Shown: positions 8,304 to 18,188, numbered from the stretch's first letter. The stretch is DNA of 60,568 nt from Chlorobaculum sp. (GCA_013334655.1 JAAXXD010000005.1:1-60568); one strand, 5' to 3'. Notes: a model not told the origin generated them from the sequence alone. A program made the numbers and translations.

Positions 8304-8483
8304 ATGCCAGAACTGAGCTTCAAGGGCAAGGAGTTCGTCTTCAACCACCACCTTGCCGTACCCCACCGACCGCTGGTTCCGGACGCATCGAAATCGCTCG
8401 GCGACGCCCGGCTCGACGGCAACCTCGTCATTCACGGCGACAACCTGCACGCGCTGCTCACCATCCGGCTTTTCGCTTGCTGA
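8304..8483 (+). pseudogene. type III restriction–modification mod gene, 5' fragment
   Basis: The first ~53 codons read as the start of a type III RM methyltransferase: MPELSFKGKEFVFNHHL, then RLDGNLVIHGDNLHAL. In intact Mod proteins the next residues lead to the DPPYNTG catalytic motif. Here the frame turns to LTIRLFAC and stops, so more than 90% of the gene is gone. The break is at about 8460. The matching res gene survives only as its 3' end beyond the type II cassette (11561-12787), in the same orientation. The 170 bases before it show nothing else. Confidence 0.75.
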
Positions 8484-8566
8484 AAAATCTACAAGCTTTG
8501 CAAAATCCCACGTCAATTGGCTATATTTGCCATTATGTCACAATTCTTCCCGTGGAGGCACTCGCC

Positions 8567-9823
8567 ATGACCGACATCAAGTCTTTTACAGAACTTCGCC
8601 TGAAATCGGGATTGACCATTGAAAGGGTGGCTACCCTGACCGGTTACAGCCCAAGAGAAGTCTATCGATGGGAAAATAACGAAATCAAGCCTCGAAAACT
8701 GATCGTTGACCAGCTTCTCAGGCTCGCACAACCGACGGCCTTGTACGGCAGATCGTCATACGATTTCACCTTCATCGATCTTTTCGCAGGTATTGGTGGC
8801 ATGAGAAAAGCCCTCGATGAACTCGGTGGCAAGTGTGTTTTTACAAGCGAATGGGACAAATACGCCCAGCGAACCTATCAAGCAAATTACCAGAACGATC
8901 ATGGCGTTGCCGGAGATATTACGCAAATTGAGGTTGCGGACATTCCCGAACATGACATTCTTGTCGCCGGTTTTCCCTGCCAACCATTTTCAATTGCTGG
9001 AGTATCGAAAAAAAATGCTCTCGGCAGACCTCATGGCTTCGCGGACAAAACACAGGGAACACTCTTTTTCGATGTTGCACGAATTATCGAACATCACCGC
9101 CCCAAAGCGATTTTGCTGGAGAACGTCAAGAATCTGGGCAGTCACGACAAAGGCAAAACATTCCAGGTAATCTGTGATACACTCAGGGAGTTAGGTTATT
9201 TCTTCGATGCGAAAGTCATCGATGCCATCAACTGGGTTCCGCAACACCGGGAACGGATTTTCATCATCGGGTTCCGTGAAGACTGTGATTTCAGTTTTGA
9301 CCGTTTTGAATACCCCGCCGAGCCGGAACTGCCAACGATCCAGTCGATCCTGCATCCCGAAGATGGATCGGAACCGGAAGAAGCACCATACACAATCGGC
9401 CCAACAGGCAAGGTTGCAGATAAATACACCCTATCAGATCATCTATGGGAGTATTTGCAAAAATATGCGGAAAAGCATAAAGCCCGTGGTAACGGATTCG
9501 GATTTGGGCTGGTAGGGCCTGATAATACGACAAGAACCTTGTCTGCCAGGTATTACAAGGATGGCTCTGAAATTCTCGTCCGGCAACCGGGAAAAAATCC
9601 CCGAAGGCTGACGCCCCGAGAATGTGCGCGTCTGATGGGCTTCGACTCACCAACCGGAAGCAATTTTGTCATTCCTGTTTCCGATACCCAGGCTTACAGA
9701 CAATTCGGCAATGCAGTTGTCGTTCCCGTTATCAGGGCAGTCGGTCAGTACATGCTTGAGTATCTTTTTCAGGGTATTTCGTCTGACCAGCTCAGACTGA
9801 GTTTTATGACTGAACTTGCCTGA
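8567..9823 (+). CDS. DNA cytosine-5 methyltransferase, Dcm/M.EcoRII/M.SsoII type
   Basis: A 418-residue C5 methyltransferase. Motif I is FIDLFAGIGGMRKAL; motif IV is AGFPCQPFSIAG with the catalytic Cys; motif VI ILLENVKNL, motif VIII WVPQHRERIFIIGF and motif X AYRQFGNAVVVPV are all present. Residues 1-50 form an extra helix-turn-helix (LTIERVATLTGYSPREVYRWEN). Enzymes of the SsoII/EcoRII group use such a domain to repress their own promoter, so it may time the module in place of a separate C protein. I chose ATG 8567 (GGAGG upstream) over the TTG at 8477. With the EcoRII-type nuclease and Vsr, the target is probably CCWGG or CCNGG. Confidence 0.9.
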   Translation: MTDIKSFTELRLKSGLTIERVATLTGYSPREVYRWENNEIKPRKLIVDQLLRLAQPTALYGRSSYDFTFIDLFAGIGGMRKALDELGGKCVFTSEWDKYAQRTYQANYQNDHGVAGDITQIEVADIPEHDILVAGFPCQPFSIAGVSKKNALGRPHGFADKTQGTLFFDVARIIEHHRPKAILLENVKNLGSHDKGKTFQVICDTLRELGYFFDAKVIDAINWVPQHRERIFIIGFREDCDFSFDRFEYPAEPELPTIQSILHPEDGSEPEEAPYTIGPTGKVADKYTLSDHLWEYLQKYAEKHKARGNGFGFGLVGPDNTTRTLSARYYKDGSEILVRQPGKNPRRLTPRECARLMGFDSPTGSNFVIPVSDTQAYRQFGNAVVVPVIRAVGQYMLEYLFQGISSDQLRLSFMTELA

Positions 9824-9836
9824 CAATACGTGAAAC

Positions 9837-10301
9837 ATGGCTGACATAGTCACGCCGGAAAAACGGAGCCTGATGATGTCAGGCATTGGCCCGAAAAATA
9901 CCAGACCGGAAATGATTGTTCGCAAAGGTCTTCATTCGGCGGGCTTCCGATACCGGCTGCACGTAGCAAATCTGCAAGGAAAACCCGATCTGGTATTGCC
10001 CAAATACCATGCCGTAATATTTGTTCATGGCTGTTTCTGGCACGGGCATGATTGCCGACTTTTCAAATGGCCATCGACCCGTGTGGAGTTCTGGAGCGAC
10101 AAAATCAACAGAAATCGTCAAAAAGACGTTGAATCTCGGGCTGCATTGTTTGCTGCCGGATGGCGGATTGGAATTGTTTGGGAGTGCGCCGTGAAAGGAA
10201 AAACACGTCTGCCACACGATGAATTGACAAGACAAATCAGCGAATGGTTGCACGGAACCTCCATTTTCAGGGAAATACAGGGAACTGAACATGACACATG
10301 A
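9837..10301 (+). CDS. vsr: very short patch repair endonuclease
   Basis: A 154-residue Vsr nuclease that nicks beside T:G mismatches produced when methylated cytosine in the Dcm-type site deaminates. MSGIGPKNTRPEMIVRKGLH, GKPDLVLPKYHAVIFVHGCFWHGHDC and FWSDKINRNRQKD are the family signatures, including the zinc- and metal-binding Asp, His and Cys residues. It starts 13 bases after the methyltransferase stop and overlaps the endonuclease start by 11 bases, so the three form one operon. Confidence 0.92.
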   Translation: MADIVTPEKRSLMMSGIGPKNTRPEMIVRKGLHSAGFRYRLHVANLQGKPDLVLPKYHAVIFVHGCFWHGHDCRLFKWPSTRVEFWSDKINRNRQKDVESRAALFAAGWRIGIVWECAVKGKTRLPHDELTRQISEWLHGTSIFREIQGTEHDT

Positions 10302-11538
10302 TCTCGCCTCATGGCTTTCTGACTTTTACGCCACCAACTGGCTGTGGTATGCCAAACGCCTTTCGGGAAATGATACGCTTGCCAACGCCACCCATCAGGC
10401 TGGCCCCTATGTTCCGAAAAATGTCCTTTTTCAGGTTTTTCCGTTACTTGACAATCCGAAAAAGGAAAATCCGGATATACGGTTCAGAATTTCCATCGAT
10501 TCGCACGAGTACGAGAGACACGCTCGTGCGATTTGGTACAACAACAAGTTGTTCGGTGGTACGCGAAATGAAGCTCGCATGACAGGATTCGGTGGCATCG
10601 ATTCAGCGCTTCTTGACCCCGAAAATACAGGGGCACTGGCGATCTTCGCATTTCGTCTTGAGGCCGAAAACGACGACATCGCCTGCCGTGTATGGATTTG
10701 CAGAACCACGGATGAAGAAGAGCTTGCCGAAAGCCATATTGGTGTGGTCGAACCGGGGAAGTGGTTACTCCACAAGTGTAACGGCGCAACTACCCTTCAA
10801 AGAAAAGAAGACAAGCAGCTAACCAGAACCGACTGCTGGCTGGCTATAGACGACATTCCTGCTTCATGGCTCAAAGAATTTCCGTCTGGTATTGAAGTCA
10901 TACGGAAAGCCATCGACCTTAGACCGGAATTTTCCGTTTATCCGCCAGACAAGCGCCTCATAAAGAGAAGAGATTGTGAGTTCGAGTTGTTCAAAAGTCT
11001 TGAACTGGCAATAGAATTCCCAAGAATAAAAGGGCCTTTTTCCAGTCTCGAAACCTTTCTCGATATTGCCCAAACCATCCTGCAACGGCGAAAGTCGCGA
11101 TCAGGCCGCTCACTTGAATTACACCTGAGGGAAATTTTCATCGAAGAGTCTCTCAGAGAAGAAATGGATTTTTCGTACCAGCGCATATCCGAAATCAGCA
11201 AAAAGCCGGACTTCATCTTTCCGTCAATTGCTCGCTACCGTGACCCTGCGTTCTCTTCTGAAAAGCTCAGGGTACTTGCGGTTAAAACCACTTGCAAGGA
11301 CAGATGGCGGCAGGTTATCAACGAGGCGAACAGAATCGGCAAAAAACACCTGTTCACGCTTCAGGAAGGCATTTCCCTGAACCAGTTCCGTGAAATGCAG
11401 GCTCACGATGTGCAGCTTGTCGTTCCGGCTGACATCATCAAAATGTACCACAAGGATATCCGTTCCAAGATCATGTCTCTTGAGGGATTTTTAAGCGAAA
11501 TCAAAACTTTGGAGGTAAACCCACCTCAAGGCAACTGA
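10291..11538 (+). CDS. type II restriction endonuclease, EcoRII-C family
   Basis: 415 residues, close to EcoRII itself (404). The C-terminal catalytic domain is recognisable at about 265-400: SRSGRSLELHLREIF, ISEISKKPDFIFP, LAVKTTCKDRWRQVINEA and KHLFTLQEGISLNQ. In EcoRII the Asp and Lys residues of these blocks form the active site. The N-terminal part would be the effector domain that senses a second site. It should cut unmethylated CCWGG-like sites. The gene overlaps vsr by 11 bases and ends right at the junction with the res remnant. Confidence 0.88.
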   Translation: MTHDLASWLSDFYATNWLWYAKRLSGNDTLANATHQAGPYVPKNVLFQVFPLLDNPKKENPDIRFRISIDSHEYERHARAIWYNNKLFGGTRNEARMTGFGGIDSALLDPENTGALAIFAFRLEAENDDIACRVWICRTTDEEELAESHIGVVEPGKWLLHKCNGATTLQRKEDKQLTRTDCWLAIDDIPASWLKEFPSGIEVIRKAIDLRPEFSVYPPDKRLIKRRDCEFELFKSLELAIEFPRIKGPFSSLETFLDIAQTILQRRKSRSGRSLELHLREIFIEESLREEMDFSYQRISEISKKPDFIFPSIARYRDPAFSSEKLRVLAVKTTCKDRWRQVINEANRIGKKHLFTLQEGISLNQFREMQAHDVQLVVPADIIKMYHKDIRSKIMSLEGFLSEIKTLEVNPPQGN

Positions 11539-11560
11539 AGTACCTCATGAAGAAAGGCGC

Positions 11561-12787
11561 AGGCAAAAAATCCTCCGCCAGCCCGATGCGCGGAAAACCG
11601 GCGTACCGCTGCTCGATGAAAGCTACGTCATCACGCACCACGCCAACAGCGCCGAGGTGGTCGCGGCGATCAAGAAAGGACTCGAAGAGGACGGCATGAG
11701 CGATCTTGTGCGAGAGATCAGGTCGAGCGACAGCGCCGCGCCATCGGGAGCGCGAACAGTGCCGCGCCGCCCGAAATTCACCCGGACGCAGATTTATCTG
11801 CCGCTGGTGCTGCGCGTCGAAGGCGACGAGGCGCGACCGTTGCGCTATGAGGAGGACATCATATCGGCCATCGAATGGCGGGAGATCGACGTTTCATCGC
11901 TCGCCGCGATTATTCCGCAGAACGCCAGCGCCGCCGAGCAGCAGATGCAGCGCATCCGCCTCGTCGATTCCGGCGGCGAGCGCATCGTCTCCGAAGCGGT
12001 CGGCGCGTCGCAAGAGCGGCTCGTCTTTGACGCCGCCTACGCCGTACGCATGATTTCGGACATCGTGCCGAACGCATGGTGGGGGCAGGAGATAGTTGGC
12101 GACCTCTGCGCAGCGCTTCGGGCGCGGGGATTTAGTGACGCGGCGCTCGGGCGTATTTCGGGCCTCATCGTCCAAGAGCTGCGCCAGTGGCTCGAAAAAC
12201 TGCGGACAGACAAAGCCGAAGCGCTTTTTCGCCACGAAGTCGCCGAAGGACGCATCCAGTTCCGGCTGCGGGCCGACGGGCGCAACTGGCAGCTCCCCGA
12301 AACGGCGGAGACCTTCGAGCCGGAGGGCGCGGATCAGCTCATTGGCAAAAGCGGCGGCCCGCTCGAAAAGAGCCTCTTCTCCCCCATCTACAAAGGCGAC
12401 TTTTCAAGCAAGGACGAACGTGACGTCGCCGTCTATCTCGACAGCCAGAAAGCGCTCACCTGGTGGCACCGCAACGTCGCCCGAAACCACTACTCCGTGC
12501 AAGGCTGGCGGCGCGAAAAGGTCTACCCCGACTTCATCTTCGCCATGCAGCAAGCCGAAGGCAAGAGCAAACTCGTCGTGCTCGAAATTAAGGGCGACCA
12601 ACTGGCGGGCAACAAAGACACGGAGTACAAAGCTGCCCTCCTGAAACTCATGACCACCACCTTCGCCGAAGAGCCCCGCCAGCGCATCGGCGAACTCGAA
12701 CTTGTCCACGCAGGCGGCACAACCGTCGAATGCGACCTCGTGCTCTTCCCGGATTGGAAAACGCGGCTGCCGGAGTTGATGAAGTGA
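11561..12787 (+). pseudogene. type III restriction endonuclease res gene, 3' fragment
   Basis: From about 11561 the frame reads KILRQPDARKTGVPLLDESY then VITHHANSAEVV, characteristic of the middle to C-terminal part of type III Res subunits. It runs open to the TGA at 12787; the C-terminal nuclease-like region includes VYPDFIFAMQQ and LVVLEIKGDQLAGNKDT. The helicase motifs (Walker A, DEAD box) that should precede it are missing. A GTG at 11657 could start a 376-residue product but has no evident ribosome site. With the mod fragment at 8304 this shows an ancestral mod–res pair whose middle was lost. Confidence 0.78.
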
Positions 12788-12836
12788 GGCCGCCTCAAAA
12801 GACATTCAAAACAAAAGTTCAGCTCTGTTTTCAATT

Positions 12837-12954
12837 GTCATTCTGAGTCCGGCAAAGTCGGGCGAAGAATCCAGAAAAGCCTCGCAAGGTATTGCGGATT
12901 AGCCGTTTATAGCCATATTCCGAGAACTGGATTCTTCACTTCGTTCAGAATGAC
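12837..12954. repeat. intergenic inverted-repeat (hairpin) element
   Basis: The left arm runs GTCATTCTGA...GAAGAATCCAG (12837-12874) and the right arm CTGGATTCTTC...TCAGAATGAC (12927-12954), complementary over their outer and inner blocks. It fills most of the 307-base gap between the res remnant and the SDR gene. Its form is that of a small non-autonomous palindromic repeat of the kind scattered through many bacterial genomes. Confidence 0.75.
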
Positions 12955-13094
12955 AAGGAAACTGAGTCCTGAATAAACGATTGATAAAAGCCTTTTGAGA
13001 CAAGCTCGCATCAAAAAAAAACATTTCACCGCCGTCGTATATTGCCACGGTTCTTTTCGATCGATAACAACTTCATCCACAGGGACTTGATACC

Positions 13095-13805
13095 ATGAGC
13101 ACACCGGACAACAACAAGTTACTTCTCATCACCGGCGCTTCGACGGGGATCGGGAGGGCGACGGCGATTCAGGCGGTCAGCGAGGGGTGGCGGGTCGTGC
13201 TGGCGGCGCGGTCGGCTGAGAAGCTCGCGGCGCTCGAAGCGGAACTTGGCGCGGAACGGGCGATGGCCGTGGCGTGCGACGTGGCGGAGTGGGAGCAGCA
13301 GGAGGAGATGGTGCGGAAAACCATCGAGCGCTTCGGCAGGATCGATGCGGTGTTCGCCAATGCGGGATTTTCGAAAGGATCATCGTTCATCGATGGCGAA
13401 CACCTGCCCGACGAGTGGCGCGACATGGTGCTGACCAACCTTTTCGGCGCGGCGGCGACCGCGCGGCTCACGCTGCCCGAGCTGATCAAAACCAAAGGCC
13501 ACTTCCTCGTCACCGGCTCGGTGCTGGGGCGCGTCACCTCGATCCGCAACCTCTACGCCGCCACCAAGTGGGGCGTCACCGGCATGGCTCAGGCGATTCG
13601 CAACGAAGTGGCTGGCCTCGGCGTGCGGGTCACGCTGGTCGAGCCGGGCATCGTGGACACGCCATTCTGGGAGGGTTTGCAGAAACCGGTCGCGCCGGAG
13701 CTGCATTCGGAGGATGTCGCCCGCGCCGTGATGTTTGCCATCAACCAGCCACCGCGTGTGGATGTGAGCGAAATCATCATCCGCCCGACGGGGCAGGCGC
13801 ACTAA
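13095..13805 (+). CDS. short-chain dehydrogenase/reductase
   Basis: A 236-residue classical SDR oxidoreductase. The NAD(P)-binding TGASTGIG is at about 13-20, NAG at about 90-92, the catalytic Ser in VTGS, and the YAATK (YxxxK) motif at about 154-158. Length is normal for the family; substrate unknown. TATATT at 13038-13043 may be its -10 box but no good -35 is present. A strong terminator follows at once, so it is probably a single-gene unit. Confidence 0.85.
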   Translation: MSTPDNNKLLLITGASTGIGRATAIQAVSEGWRVVLAARSAEKLAALEAELGAERAMAVACDVAEWEQQEEMVRKTIERFGRIDAVFANAGFSKGSSFIDGEHLPDEWRDMVLTNLFGAAATARLTLPELIKTKGHFLVTGSVLGRVTSIRNLYAATKWGVTGMAQAIRNEVAGLGVRVTLVEPGIVDTPFWEGLQKPVAPELHSEDVARAVMFAINQPPRVDVSEIIIRPTGQAH

Positions 13806-13823
13806 GACGGTTTCGCCATACAT

Positions 13824-13860
13824 AAAAAAAGCCGGGAGGGGGGAAAACTCCCGGCTTTTT
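13824..13860. terminator. bidirectional rho-independent terminator
   Basis: The stem GCCGGGAG (13831-13838) pairs with CTCCCGGC (13848-13855), with a run of A before and T after. It can serve the SDR gene on the plus strand and the Spy-like gene on the minus strand. Confidence 0.88.
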
Positions 13861-13889
13861 CTTGTCACCGATCCTTTGCAGGAAACGGC

Positions 13890-14399
13890 TTATCCGTTGC
13901 CGAAACGTCTGCCGCCAAAATGATCTTTCATCTGAAGCAAACGGTCGATCTGCCGTGCATCGAGCACCGTGGCCAAATCGTGCATATGGCGGCTTTCGAG
14001 TTGCGCCAGGCGCACACTCTGCTGGCCAATATTTTTGACGAGACTCGCGATTTTACGGCCATCGGGTGACTTTTTTACCGATTCGAGCGCGAGATCGTGC
14101 CGTAAATCCCTCATCGATTGCATCACCGGCTGGCTTTGCTGGACAAAGCCGCGTCTCAGCTCGATCATTTTCTGCTCCTGACGGTCGCTCAGGCCGAGCG
14201 CCTGTTTCATCCTGTTCTGCCTCATCTCCCGACGTGCGAACCGGGCATCCGGGCCGCTGCCATAACCACGGCCATCGACCGGCCCGGAGATGCCTGGCCT
14301 CGCACAAGGTGCAGGCTGAACGTTATCGGCGGCGAACACCGGGCCGACGCTTCCCAAAAGCCCCGCAACGAGGGCTGTCATCATAAACTTCTTTTTCAT
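13890..14399 (-). CDS. Spy/CpxP-like periplasmic protein
   Basis: 169 residues with a Sec signal peptide (MKKKFMMTALVAGLLGSVGPVFA, read as two parts, cleavage after VFA). The mature part is helical and basic. ALGLSDRQEQKMIELRR resembles the LTxxQ repeats of the Spy/CpxP group of periplasmic chaperones and metal-response proteins, and a second similar helix is LDARQIDRLLQMKD. The call is by motif and overall form. The 215 bases upstream hold no other gene. Confidence 0.6.
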   Translation of the reverse strand: MKKKFMMTALVAGLLGSVGPVFAADNVQPAPCARPGISGPVDGRGYGSGPDARFARREMRQNRMKQALGLSDRQEQKMIELRRGFVQQSQPVMQSMRDLRHDLALESVKKSPDGRKIASLVKNIGQQSVRLAQLESRHMHDLATVLDARQIDRLLQMKDHFGGRRFGNG

Positions 14400-14614
14400 C
14401 GTTATTCTTTCATTTGCATTTCGATTCGAGGCGCCTTGAATTCATCGGTTGGGATCCTTTTCACCACATGGGACGACGCCTTCCCTGTGATTCATGCGCT
14501 CGTCTAAAAAATTTTATTCGAGCCGGAAAGGAAACATCGATGCGGGAAAAAATCGCCGGTTTGTCGGTTGAGCAGCAAGAGAAGGCGAGGGAGGCGACTG
14601 AGGAATTTCAGACT

Positions 14615-15046
14615 TCAGATCATCTGGCGGTGAAATTCGAGCGTCCAGAGGTTTTTGGTCGTGTCGATCAGGGTGATTTTGATGCCAAAGCCATCACGGA
14701 TGAAGCTGATGATGTCACGATTGTCCCGGAACGATTCGAAGTTCTCTTCGTCGCCGAACTTGTCGCAATAGTAGTGAAAGACCTCGTCCCGGCTGCCTTG
14801 CGACTCGAAGGATACGATGACGACATGATCGACGGTCGAGACCTTCACCACTTTTCTTTCGCGGTAGAGCTCGATCCAGGGCGGCATCTCCCTGAAGGAG
14901 GTGACCGGTGGATTGCTGGAGGAGGAGATAATGGCACCGTTGAGGTCGGTACGAGGCGAATAGGAGTGAGAGTCGGAGTTGCCTGAGCAGGCGCTCAAGC
15001 CGCAGCACGCCGCGAGCGCCGCCGTGATTGTGGTTTTTCTGTTCAT
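14615..15046 (-). CDS. small lipoprotein of unknown function
   Basis: 143 residues from the ATG at 15046, chosen because it gives a proper lipoprotein signal: MNRKTTITAALAACCG then the lipobox LSAC. The mature part (EVFHYYCDKFGDEENFESF, KITLIDTTKNLWTLEF) looks like a small alpha/beta domain. I do not recognise the family. It lies apart from neighbours, with 236 bases of apparently empty sequence between it and the divergent hydrolase start. Confidence 0.55.
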   Translation of the reverse strand: MNRKTTITAALAACCGLSACSGNSDSHSYSPRTDLNGAIISSSSNPPVTSFREMPPWIELYRERKVVKVSTVDHVVIVSFESQGSRDEVFHYYCDKFGDEENFESFRDNRDIISFIRDGFGIKITLIDTTKNLWTLEFHRQMI

Positions 15047-15282
15047 GAGAGGCTTTCTTTCGTCCGTATGAGATTGGCGTTGCGCGCTGGATGAAGTCAT
15101 CGTCGGCTGTGTGCGTTCATTGGCGGGAACTTACACTTTTTTTCGATAAACCATGAGCCGGGACAATCCGTTTTTTAAATAAATCGTGCTTTCGTGAGAG
15201 TGTTCGTTTTTCACGGTCATTGATTATTTTTCCCTGCTGCCAGGAAGCCCTCGCAAACATCACCGCAACAAGCCATCCGCCC

Positions 15283-16134
15283 ATGCCGACCCGAAGCAGA
15301 TATATCACCCTTGGCGGCCACCGGCACCGTTACATCGACACCGGCGGGGACTCGCCCGTGATGCTGCTCCTGCACGGCATTTCGTCATCGCTCGACTACT
15401 TCGGCCCGTCGATTCCGCTGCTCGCCCGCTCGTTCCGGGTGCTTGGCCTCGACCTGCTCGGCTTCGGCGAGTCCGACAAGCCGCGGACGATGCCGTACTC
15501 CCTGCATCTGTACGCCAGCCTCATCCACGAGTTTCTCCGCAAAACCGGCGCGGCTGACGGGGGCAAGGTGTACGCCACCGGCCACTCGATGGGCGGCAAG
15601 TATCTGCTCGCGACCGCGCTGCTCTATCCCGGTTCATTCACAAGGATGGTGCTCAGCAACACCGATGGTTTTATCATTCTGCCCTCGTTCGCCAGAGCGC
15701 TCAGCCTGCCCGGCGTGCGCCATCTGCTCAAGCCGCTCGTCACCGGCGAGCGCGTGGCCGCGAAGATGCTCGACGTGGCGATTCACAACCGGCAAGCCGT
15801 CGATGGCCATACCTGGCGCAAGGTGCTCGACATCGCCCGCGCCCGCGACGCTTTCGAAACGGTCATGAGCCTGAATCGCCACATGTTCAAGCTCGACCTC
15901 CAGCGCACCGGCCTGCGGGCGCGGCTCGGAGAGCTGACGCAGCCGGTGCTCATCATCTGGGGCGAGCAGGATCGCTATATTTCGCCGAAAATTGCGCACA
16001 TCGTACAGCAAGAGCTGCCGAACGCTAAGTTGCTCTTTTTCCGGGAGTGCGGTCACTCACCGATGCTTGAATATCCTGAGCGCTTCTCGACGGCCATCAC
16101 GGAGTTTGTCCAACAGGAATCATTATTGCTTTAA
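15283..16134 (+). CDS. alpha/beta hydrolase
   Basis: About 283 residues from ATG 15283; the frame is open upstream to a TTG at 15220, which would add 21 poorly conserved residues. The oxyanion motif is LLHGISSSLDYFG. The nucleophile elbow is GHSMGGKY, the acid WGEQDRYI and the His GHSPMLEYPE, a complete triad. It belongs with the cytoplasmic epoxide-hydrolase/BchO-like alpha/beta enzymes, but the substrate cannot be read from sequence. Its stop is six bases before tmk, so the two are probably co-transcribed. Confidence 0.8.
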   Translation: MPTRSRYITLGGHRHRYIDTGGDSPVMLLLHGISSSLDYFGPSIPLLARSFRVLGLDLLGFGESDKPRTMPYSLHLYASLIHEFLRKTGAADGGKVYATGHSMGGKYLLATALLYPGSFTRMVLSNTDGFIILPSFARALSLPGVRHLLKPLVTGERVAAKMLDVAIHNRQAVDGHTWRKVLDIARARDAFETVMSLNRHMFKLDLQRTGLRARLGELTQPVLIIWGEQDRYISPKIAHIVQQELPNAKLLFFRECGHSPMLEYPERFSTAITEFVQQESLLL

Positions 16135-16140
16135 CTGATT

Positions 16141-16782
16141 ATGCTCATTACATTTGAAGGTATTGACGGAGCCGGAAAATCGACCCAGGTCATGAAGTTG
16201 AAACGCCATCTCCAGGAGCTTGGCGGCGAAGTCATGACCCTGCGCGAGCCGGGCGGCACACCGGTGGCCGAACAGATTCGCGAGCTTTTACTCGAAAGCC
16301 GCAACGACATTACCCCGATCGGCGAGTTGCTGCTCTTCGCGGCGAGTCGCGCGGAGCTGGTGCAGCAGGTCATCCTGCCTGCGCTCGAAAGCGGAACCGA
16401 TGTGATTCTCGACCGCTTCTTCGATTCGACCACTGCCTATCAGGGCTACGGGCGCGGTCTCGATCTCGGGATGCTCGCCGAAATCAACAGGATCGCCTCA
16501 TGCGGCCTCGTGCCGGATGTCACCTTTTACCTCGACCTCACGCCGGAAGATGCGCTGATGCGGAAGTTTTCCGAAAAATCGCTGCCACTCGCCTTCGAGT
16601 CCGAGGAGCTGGATCGCATGGAGAACTCGGGACTCGACTTTTACCGGCGGGTGCGAAGCGGCTATCACGCCATCGGCGCTGAAAGCCCGGAGCGCATTGT
16701 CACGCTCGACGCGATCCTGAGTCCGGCGGAAATCCATCGAAAAATCGTCTCAAGCCTCGATGCGCTCTCTGCAAAAAGCTGA
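16141..16782 (+). CDS. tmk: thymidylate kinase
   Basis: A 213-residue kinase making dTDP from dTMP. The P-loop [10 protein letters not shown] is at about 5-14, [14 protein letters not shown] binds the substrate phosphate, and [20 protein letters not shown] carries the DRY/H-like motif. Length is normal. It starts six bases after the hydrolase. Confidence 0.93.
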   Translation: MLITFEGIDGAGKSTQVMKLKRHLQELGGEVMTLREPGGTPVAEQIRELLLESRNDITPIGELLLFAASRAELVQQVILPALESGTDVILDRFFDSTTAYQGYGRGLDLGMLAEINRIASCGLVPDVTFYLDLTPEDALMRKFSEKSLPLAFESEELDRMENSGLDFYRRVRSGYHAIGAESPERIVTLDAILSPAEIHRKIVSSLDALSAKS

Positions 16783-16925
16783 CAAAGCTGGCGCGACGGA
16801 ACCGGAAACATGATTATCTTGTTCTGTGACTGATCGATATAGATGTATATTTTATTGGACAGCCGTCACTTTTTTTTGTAAATTTACGCTCAAGTTTATC
16901 ACCATTCTCCTTCAGCCGACTTCAC

Positions 16926-18188
16926 ATGCATAGTACGATCGTCAATGAAAGAAGTCTCCGTACCTGCAACTTTCCGATCACCTTGCAGGATATCAGGACG
17001 CTCAAGGAACTCTATCGGCTCAAAGCCGAAACGAAGGATCTGAGAGAGCCTATTGTCAGGAACATCATGAAGCAGCGCGTGGTCGGCAAGGGGTGCCTCG
17101 AATCCCTGAAGAACGCTCTGTATTCGCTTGAAACGATCTATATCGACGACTACACCGGCCAGCGGCTCCTGCGCCTCGACGGCATGAAGCAGATCGAGGT
17201 TGACCTCACCTATGAAATCCGCGAGCTGCAGAAGGATATTTACTACCTCGAATACGGCGAAGACCGATTTATCGAGTATCTGGCGAAATTCATCCCCGGC
17301 TTTACCGATTACGTCACCGAAGGGGTGGAGATGCTGCGGGGAAAATCCTTCAGCGCCTTCATCACCGACCGCGACGGCACCACCAACAACTACTGCGGCC
17401 GCTACCGTTCGTCGATCCAGCCGATCTACAACTCGGTCTTCCTGTCGCGCTTCGCCAGGCACTGCTGCCGCTATCCGATGATCGTCACCTCGGCACCGCT
17501 GAAGGATTTCGGCATCCTGAACGTCTCGATCAACCCGGAACACATCTTCGTCTACGCAGGCTCGAAAGGACGCGAATTCATCGACATCGACGGCAATTTC
17601 CACAGCTTCCCGATCGAGACCGGCAAACAGGAGATGATCCGGCTGCTCAACGAGAGGATGCAGTTGCTCCTGCTCGATCCGTCGTTCGAGAAGTTCAACT
17701 TCATCGGCTCGGCCATGCAGATCAAGTTCGGCCAGACCACCATCGCCCGGCAGGACATCACCCGCTCGGTCAACGAAGCTGAATCAGCGGCCTTCCTCGA
17801 AAAGGTCAAGGGGATCGTGCGCGACATCGATCCCGAGGGCAAGAACTTCAGGATCGAGGATACCGGCCTCGACATCGAGATCATCCTGACCATCGACGTC
17901 GATCCCCAAACCGGCCAGTTCCGTGATTTCGACAAGGGCGACGGCCTTGAATTCATTGACCGCCAGCTTGAGATCGATCACGCCAGCGGCCCGGTGCTGG
18001 TCTGCGGCGATACCTCTTCGGACATTCCGATGCTGAAAAAAGCGATCGATATGTACAAGGATGTCTGGGCGATCTTCGTCACGCGGGATGAAAAGCTGAT
18101 GCGCCGCGTACGGGAACTGTGCCCGAAAAGCTACATGGTGCCCTATCCCGACATTCTTTTAACAATTCTTGGATTGCTGTCACTCTGA
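16926..18188 (+). CDS. HAD-superfamily phosphatase, trehalose-6-phosphate phosphatase-like
   Basis: 420 residues. A helical N-terminal part (1-140) precedes a HAD domain: motif [12 protein letters not shown] with nucleophile D148 and D150, and a late motif [14 protein letters not shown]. The DxDGT form and the cap between them point to the Cof/TPP branch of HAD phosphatases. The next gene, 47 bases on, is a phosphoglucomutase–GH65 fusion, so a role in trehalose or a related disaccharide is likely. Substrate assignment is inference. The N-terminal extension is unusual for bacterial OtsB. Confidence 0.65.
   Translation: MHSTIVNERSLRTCNFPITLQDIRTLKELYRLKAETKDLREPIVRNIMKQRVVGKGCLESLKNALYSLETIYIDDYTGQRLLRLDGMKQIEVDLTYEIRELQKDIYYLEYGEDRFIEYLAKFIPGFTDYVTEGVEMLRGKSFSAFITDRDGTTNNYCGRYRSSIQPIYNSVFLSRFARHCCRYPMIVTSAPLKDFGILNVSINPEHIFVYAGSKGREFIDIDGNFHSFPIETGKQEMIRLLNERMQLLLLDPSFEKFNFIGSAMQIKFGQTTIARQDITRSVNEAESAAFLEKVKGIVRDIDPEGKNFRIEDTGLDIEIILTIDVDPQTGQFRDFDKGDGLEFIDRQLEIDHASGPVLVCGDTSSDIPMLKKAIDMYKDVWAIFVTRDEKLMRRVRELCPKSYMVPYPDILLTILGLLSL

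Noticed and set aside
14414-14986. 190-codon plus-strand frame
   Set aside because: Antisense to the lipoprotein gene, which has a proper lipobox; no ribosome site.
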